Positions 7,726-10,059 of a stretch of DNA of 10,059 nt are shown one piece after another. The stretch lies in NCBI GenBank assembly GCA_947471695.1, contig CANIWY010000035.1, forward strand, positions 1 through 10,059. Reading direction: 5' to 3'. A program made the position numbers and the translations under genes. Source of the DNA: Nitrosomonadaceae bacterium. Its GTDB lineage: Bacteria; Pseudomonadota; Gammaproteobacteria; Burkholderiales; Nitrosomonadaceae. Numbering within the stretch: the first letter of the stretch is position 1; every line of letters begins with the position of its first letter. A model generated the notes under the pieces. It saw nothing but the letters and a program-made list of their open reading frames with translations, was not told the DNA's origin and searched no databases.

Positions 7726-7847
7726 TTCTTTACCCCATCATTCTTGGGTTGCTGGGAAGGAGTATCTTGCGGAAGGTAGAGGGGACCCTTCAGTCCGCAT
7801 GCGCTAAGAAATAGGAATAGAAGCGTGACAATACAAAGTCTGTGCAT
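7722..7847 (-). CDS. lptM: LptM-type small lipoprotein (YifL-like)
   Basis: This 41-residue protein is short enough to be missed by length-filtered gene finding. It starts MHRLCIVTLLFLFLSACGLK: a short hydrophobic signal peptide ending in the lipobox LSAC, so Cys17 would be lipidated. The mature protein begins CGLKGPLYLP, the hallmark of the YifL/LptM family, followed by a polar tail ending in Lys-Lys. In E. coli LptM binds the LptD/LptE complex in the outer membrane and promotes LptD disulfide maturation; the same role here is inference from family. Its position directly before lysA, with a 4-base overlap, matches the arrangement I recall in many proteobacteria. No clear Shine-Dalgarno precedes the ATG. 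Confidence 0.88.
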   Translation of the reverse strand: MHRLCIVTLLFLFLSACGLKGPLYLPQDTPSQQPKNDGVKK

Positions 7848-7853
7848 GGAAAT

Positions 7854-7917
7854 ATGACCCTGAGTATGGATGCAAAATATTAACATAAAGGTAGCATAAT
7901 GAATGAGTCTGGGTCAT
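7854..7917. repeat. spaced inverted repeat in the gap between the YgjP-like gene and lptM
   Basis: ATGACCC (7854-7860) and GGGTCAT (7911-7917) are exact 7-base inverted arms about 50 bases apart; the right arm touches the end of the metalloprotease gene. Inside, a further ATGC/GCAT pair (within 7868-7895) could extend the pairing across an uneven internal loop, with an AT-rich centre. No T-run follows on either side. It may be an operator pair, a weak processing structure, or chance. Confidence 0.3.
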
Positions 7918-8675
7918 CATCCCAGCATCTTCAAATCCTTTCGCGCTACCAGATAATCAGGATAAATGCTTTCAACTATTCGCCAAAAAGCTGGGGAATG
8001 ATTCATCTCGATGAGGTGCGACAGCTCATGTGCAACCACGTAATCCACTAAAGGGAGCGGCACTTGGATTAGCCGCCAGTTGAGACGGATAATTCCAAGG
8101 GCATTGCAACTTCCCCACTGGGTTTTAGCACGTGATAGTCGTAACTGAGGTAACGGTACATTGAGCTTATTTGCAAAGAATATGAGACGTTCGTTGAAGT
8201 AGGCTAGGGCTTGCTGGTGATACCATTCCATCACGATCTCCTCAATCTGTGATTTGGTAAGTGCGGATGGGAAAGGGAGCGCAAGTTGTTTACTTCCAGT
8301 TCCAATTGTGATTTCGACTGGGGTCATTTTCAGTATCCCAGGCGCGACTTTCGTCAGCTGCCATGGTTCTCCTAAAAGCGGGAAAATAGCAGTCTCTTCC
8401 CATACCAGTTGGATTGATTTTTTATTAGTCCATTCGGCAAGTTTCCGTGTCACCCAGTCTGCTTTGTCGCGCAGAGCCGACTCAACCCAACGCAGTGATT
8501 CTCGTGGTGGAATGCTAACAGTCAGGCCGCCGCCGTCAATCCGCATGCCGATCGTTCGACGGCGACAACGTTTGAGTGTATAGATTATCTCCGTGCCGTT
8601 TAGGTTGACACGATGAACCTCTCCTTTAGGGGAAATCTGATCGTTTAACAAGTACTGTGGCTTGTCTTTAATCAT
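7917..8675 (-). CDS. YgjP-like zinc metalloprotease (DUF45/M48-related)
   Basis: The protein belongs to the YgjP/WLM-like family of predicted soluble zinc metallopeptidases; the natural substrate is not established. From the chosen ATG it has 252 residues. An N-terminal beta-rich region includes RRRTIGMRID and GGGLTVSIP. The catalytic C-terminal part has TQWGSC (185-190), RLNWRL and the zinc site HELSHLIEMNHSPAFW, where H216 and H220 form HExxH with Glu217 and H226 is the likely third ligand. A longer frame begins at a GTG at 8717 and would add 14 residues overlapping plsC. I prefer the ATG at 8675 because GAGG lies just before it and it overlaps the plsC stop by only 8 bases (ATGATTAA). ATGs at 8684 and 8687 are further options. 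It is the last gene of the glyS-gmhB-plsC cluster. Confidence 0.92.
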   Translation of the reverse strand: MIKDKPQYLLNDQISPKGEVHRVNLNGTEIIYTLKRCRRRTIGMRIDGGGLTVSIPPRESLRWVESALRDKADWVTRKLAEWTNKKSIQLVWEETAIFPLLGEPWQLTKVAPGILKMTPVEITIGTGSKQLALPFPSALTKSQIEEIVMEWYHQQALAYFNERLIFFANKLNVPLPQLRLSRAKTQWGSCNALGIIRLNWRLIQVPLPLVDYVVAHELSHLIEMNHSPAFWRIVESIYPDYLVARKDLKMLG

Positions 8676-9429
8676 CACCCTCATCATGGCGGGCAGGGGT
8701 GAAATTTTTACAATCACCGATGCGAGTCATTTCAGTCTCAATCCACGATTCCACTTTGGCATTAAGTTCTCCTGGCTCTAAACCAGTAGAATCTATCGGA
8801 GGGCCGATACTCACGGTGATCGTACCAGGTAGTTTGATGAAGGCATCTTTACTCCAGAATTCTCCCGCATTATGCGCAACCGGCACGACGGGCGCATCGG
8901 AATGGGTTGCAAGCCATGCGCCACCAATGCCGTATTTTCCTCTTTCCCCAGGAATGACACGAGTTCCTTCTGGAAAAATAACGATCCAGAATCCTTGTCT
9001 TAACCGGTCATTTCCTTGTTTAACGATCTGCTTGAGTGCAATTTTTCCGGAACCGCGATCAATAGCAATAGGGCTTGTCATAGACAGCCCCCAGCCAAAG
9101 AAGGGGATACGCAGTAGCTCTTTTTTAAGGACCCACACTTGCGGCGGAAAGATCTGTTGGAATGCCAGTGTCTCCCAAGCAGATTGATGTTTCGACAAAA
9201 CGATACTCGGTAATTTGGGAATGTTCTCTGCTCCAATGACACGGTAGCGGATGCCGCAGATGACGCGAAGCAGGAACAGCATCAGATACGCCCAGCCAGA
9301 AATAATACGGTAGCGATCGATCGGTTTAAGAGGAAAAGTAGCCAATGCAATTAACGCATAAGGAGGCGTAGTGATGACTTGGATCAAGGTGTAAAGTGTG
9401 GAGCGAAGTGCCGCCAGGATCATGTTCAT
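8668..9429 (-). CDS. plsC: 1-acyl-sn-glycerol-3-phosphate acyltransferase (PlsC family)
   Basis: The enzyme would acylate lysophosphatidic acid to phosphatidic acid at the inner membrane in phospholipid synthesis. The 253 residues are typical. Hydrophobic segments lie at about 10-33 and 43-60. The catalytic block is KHQSAWETLAF (H81), so motif I is H-x4-E with E86 rather than the canonical H-x4-D. FPEGTR (152-157) is motif III, and PVVPVAHN (180-187) is motif IV. The ATG at 9429 overlaps the gmhB stop (ATGA). A second ATG at 9423 has AGG six bases before it and could be the real start, costing two residues. It is coupled to gmhB upstream and the YgjP-like gene downstream. A role in another acyl transfer to a lipid cannot be excluded from sequence alone. 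Confidence 0.92.
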   Translation of the reverse strand: MNMILAALRSTLYTLIQVITTPPYALIALATFPLKPIDRYRIISGWAYLMLFLLRVICGIRYRVIGAENIPKLPSIVLSKHQSAWETLAFQQIFPPQVWVLKKELLRIPFFGWGLSMTSPIAIDRGSGKIALKQIVKQGNDRLRQGFWIVIFPEGTRVIPGERGKYGIGGAWLATHSDAPVVPVAHNAGEFWSKDAFIKLPGTITVSIGPPIDSTGLEPGELNAKVESWIETEMTRIGDCKNFTPARHDEGDD

Positions 9430-9959
9430 CCTGTCAAATTGCCAACTGCTTGCGCTAGGTCAGAATAAATCTGCGTATTTAGGGGGAGTTTATCTGCGGT
9501 TTGGGTTTCCAAGCCTTTCCCAGTTAACACCAGCATAGGAATTGCGCCTACTGAGGCAGCTGCCTGTAAGTCACGAAGCGAATCGCCGATTGCAGGTGTG
9601 CCTTTCAAGTCTAGACCGAAACGCTCTGCAATATCCTTGAAGAGGCCATTCTCAGGTTTGCGACAATTGCACAGTTCTGACTGAGCATGCGGACAGAAAA
9701 ACACTGCATCGATGCGTCCTCCTGCCTGATTTACTGCATTGATCATTTTTTCGTTAATGGCATTGAATGCGGTCATGTCAAACAGGCCGCGACCGATACC
9801 GGACTGATTGGTGGCGACCACAACCCTGTAACTCGACTGGGTCAGATGTGCAATCGCATCCAGACTGCCGGGAATAGGTTTCCATTCCTCGGGGTTCTTT
9901 ATGAAAGCGTTGCTATCATAATTGATCACGCCATCACGATCGAGAATAGCTAGTCTCAT
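9426..9959 (-). CDS. gmhB: D-glycero-beta-D-manno-heptose 1,7-bisphosphate 7-phosphatase
   Basis: GmhB removes the 7-phosphate from heptose bisphosphate in the ADP-heptose pathway that supplies the LPS inner core; it is a cytoplasmic HAD-superfamily enzyme. The 177 residues are close to the usual length. The HAD nucleophile motif is LDRDGVIN (D7, D9). TNQSG (50-54) is motif II, and the zinc-binding loop CPHAQSELCNCRKP gives C89, H91, C97 and C99 with K101 after it. GDSLRD (125-130) supplies the Mg2+ Asp residues. The ATG follows the glyS stop by one base, so the pair is probably translated together. The zinc loop distinguishes it from plain histidinol-phosphatase relatives, but substrate anomer preference is inferred. 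Confidence 0.95.
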   Translation of the reverse strand: MRLAILDRDGVINYDSNAFIKNPEEWKPIPGSLDAIAHLTQSSYRVVVATNQSGIGRGLFDMTAFNAINEKMINAVNQAGGRIDAVFFCPHAQSELCNCRKPENGLFKDIAERFGLDLKGTPAIGDSLRDLQAAASVGAIPMLVLTGKGLETQTADKLPLNTQIYSDLAQAVGNLTG

Positions 9960-9960
9960 G

Positions 9961-10059
9961 TCAGTTGGCTAGCTTGGAAATATCAGCCACACGGTTCATG
10001 GTATATTGCAGTTTCTGTAGCAAAGCTAACCGATTAGTGCGAAGTACTATATCTTCTGT
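9961..10059 (-). CDS. glyS: glycyl-tRNA synthetase beta subunit, C-terminal end (cut by window edge)
   Basis: Only the last 32 codons are inside the window. They read to RTNRLALLQKLQYTMNRVAD and end ISKLAN before the TGA at 9963-9961. The RLALL block and the terminal VADISKLA are typical of the C-terminus of bacterial GlyS, the beta subunit of the alpha2beta2 glycyl-tRNA synthetase, which charges tRNA-Gly. The gmhB start follows after one base, placing glyS first in the visible minus-strand cluster. Identity rests on this short but characteristic tail. Confidence 0.88.
   Translation of the reverse strand, partial: TEDIVLRTNRLALLQKLQYTMNRVADISKLAN

Noticed and set aside
8699..9187. A 162-codon plus-strand open frame inside plsC
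   Set aside because: It lies wholly antisense to a gene with clear acyltransferase motifs and its translation has no family features; it is a shadow frame.
1..10059. CRISPR arrays, tRNA or rRNA genes, toxin-antitoxin or defence genes, prophage genes
   Set aside because: No regularly spaced repeats, cloverleaf-like sequences or matching protein families were seen on either strand; apart from the IS30 end, all long frames are recognised housekeeping genes.

Overview
This window is an ordinary chromosomal segment of a Gram-negative bacterium. The combination of genes suggests a betaproteobacterium, with Nitrosomonadales/Gallionellaceae-like organisms as the best guess; that placement is inference from remembered gene order and protein style, not a search. 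Gram-negative envelope genes (a heptose phosphatase, an LptM-type lipoprotein, TonB, a monofunctional glycosyltransferase MtgA) support a diderm cell. Base composition looks moderate and even throughout, apart from the left edge, which is the tail of an insertion sequence.

Layout, plus strand (1 to about 6400): the C-terminal end of an IS30-family transposase with its putative terminal repeat, then an RNase II/R-type exoribonuclease, a TonB-type energy transducer, shikimate dehydrogenase (aroE), monofunctional peptidoglycan glycosyltransferase (mtgA) and the Mg2+ transporter/channel mgtE. All are co-directional with short gaps (31 to 143 bases). A good sigma70-like promoter lies just upstream of tonB, so tonB-aroE-mtgA may form one transcript. 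mgtE has a longer leader and may have its own promoter.

Layout, minus strand (10059 down to 6472): a tightly packed cluster, read right to left, of glyS (3' end only), gmhB, plsC and a YgjP-like zinc metalloprotease, with 1-base spacing or short overlaps. After a 69-base gap follow lptM and lysA, which overlap by 4 bases. lptM encodes only 41 residues and is easily missed. lysA and mgtE converge at about 6394-6471.

Functionally the genes cover RNA turnover, aromatic amino-acid and lysine/diaminopimelate metabolism, peptidoglycan and LPS assembly, phospholipid synthesis, Mg2+ homeostasis and glycyl-tRNA charging. I looked on both strands for repeats, CRISPR arrays, tRNAs, riboswitches, toxin-antitoxin or defence genes and unexplained coding potential, and found no undescribed system. 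The points worth a second look are modest: the insertion-sequence boundary next to the RNase gene, a Glu in place of one catalytic-cluster Asp in the RNase, a TonB without a proline-rich spacer or visible ExbBD partners, and the small lptM gene overlapping lysA.
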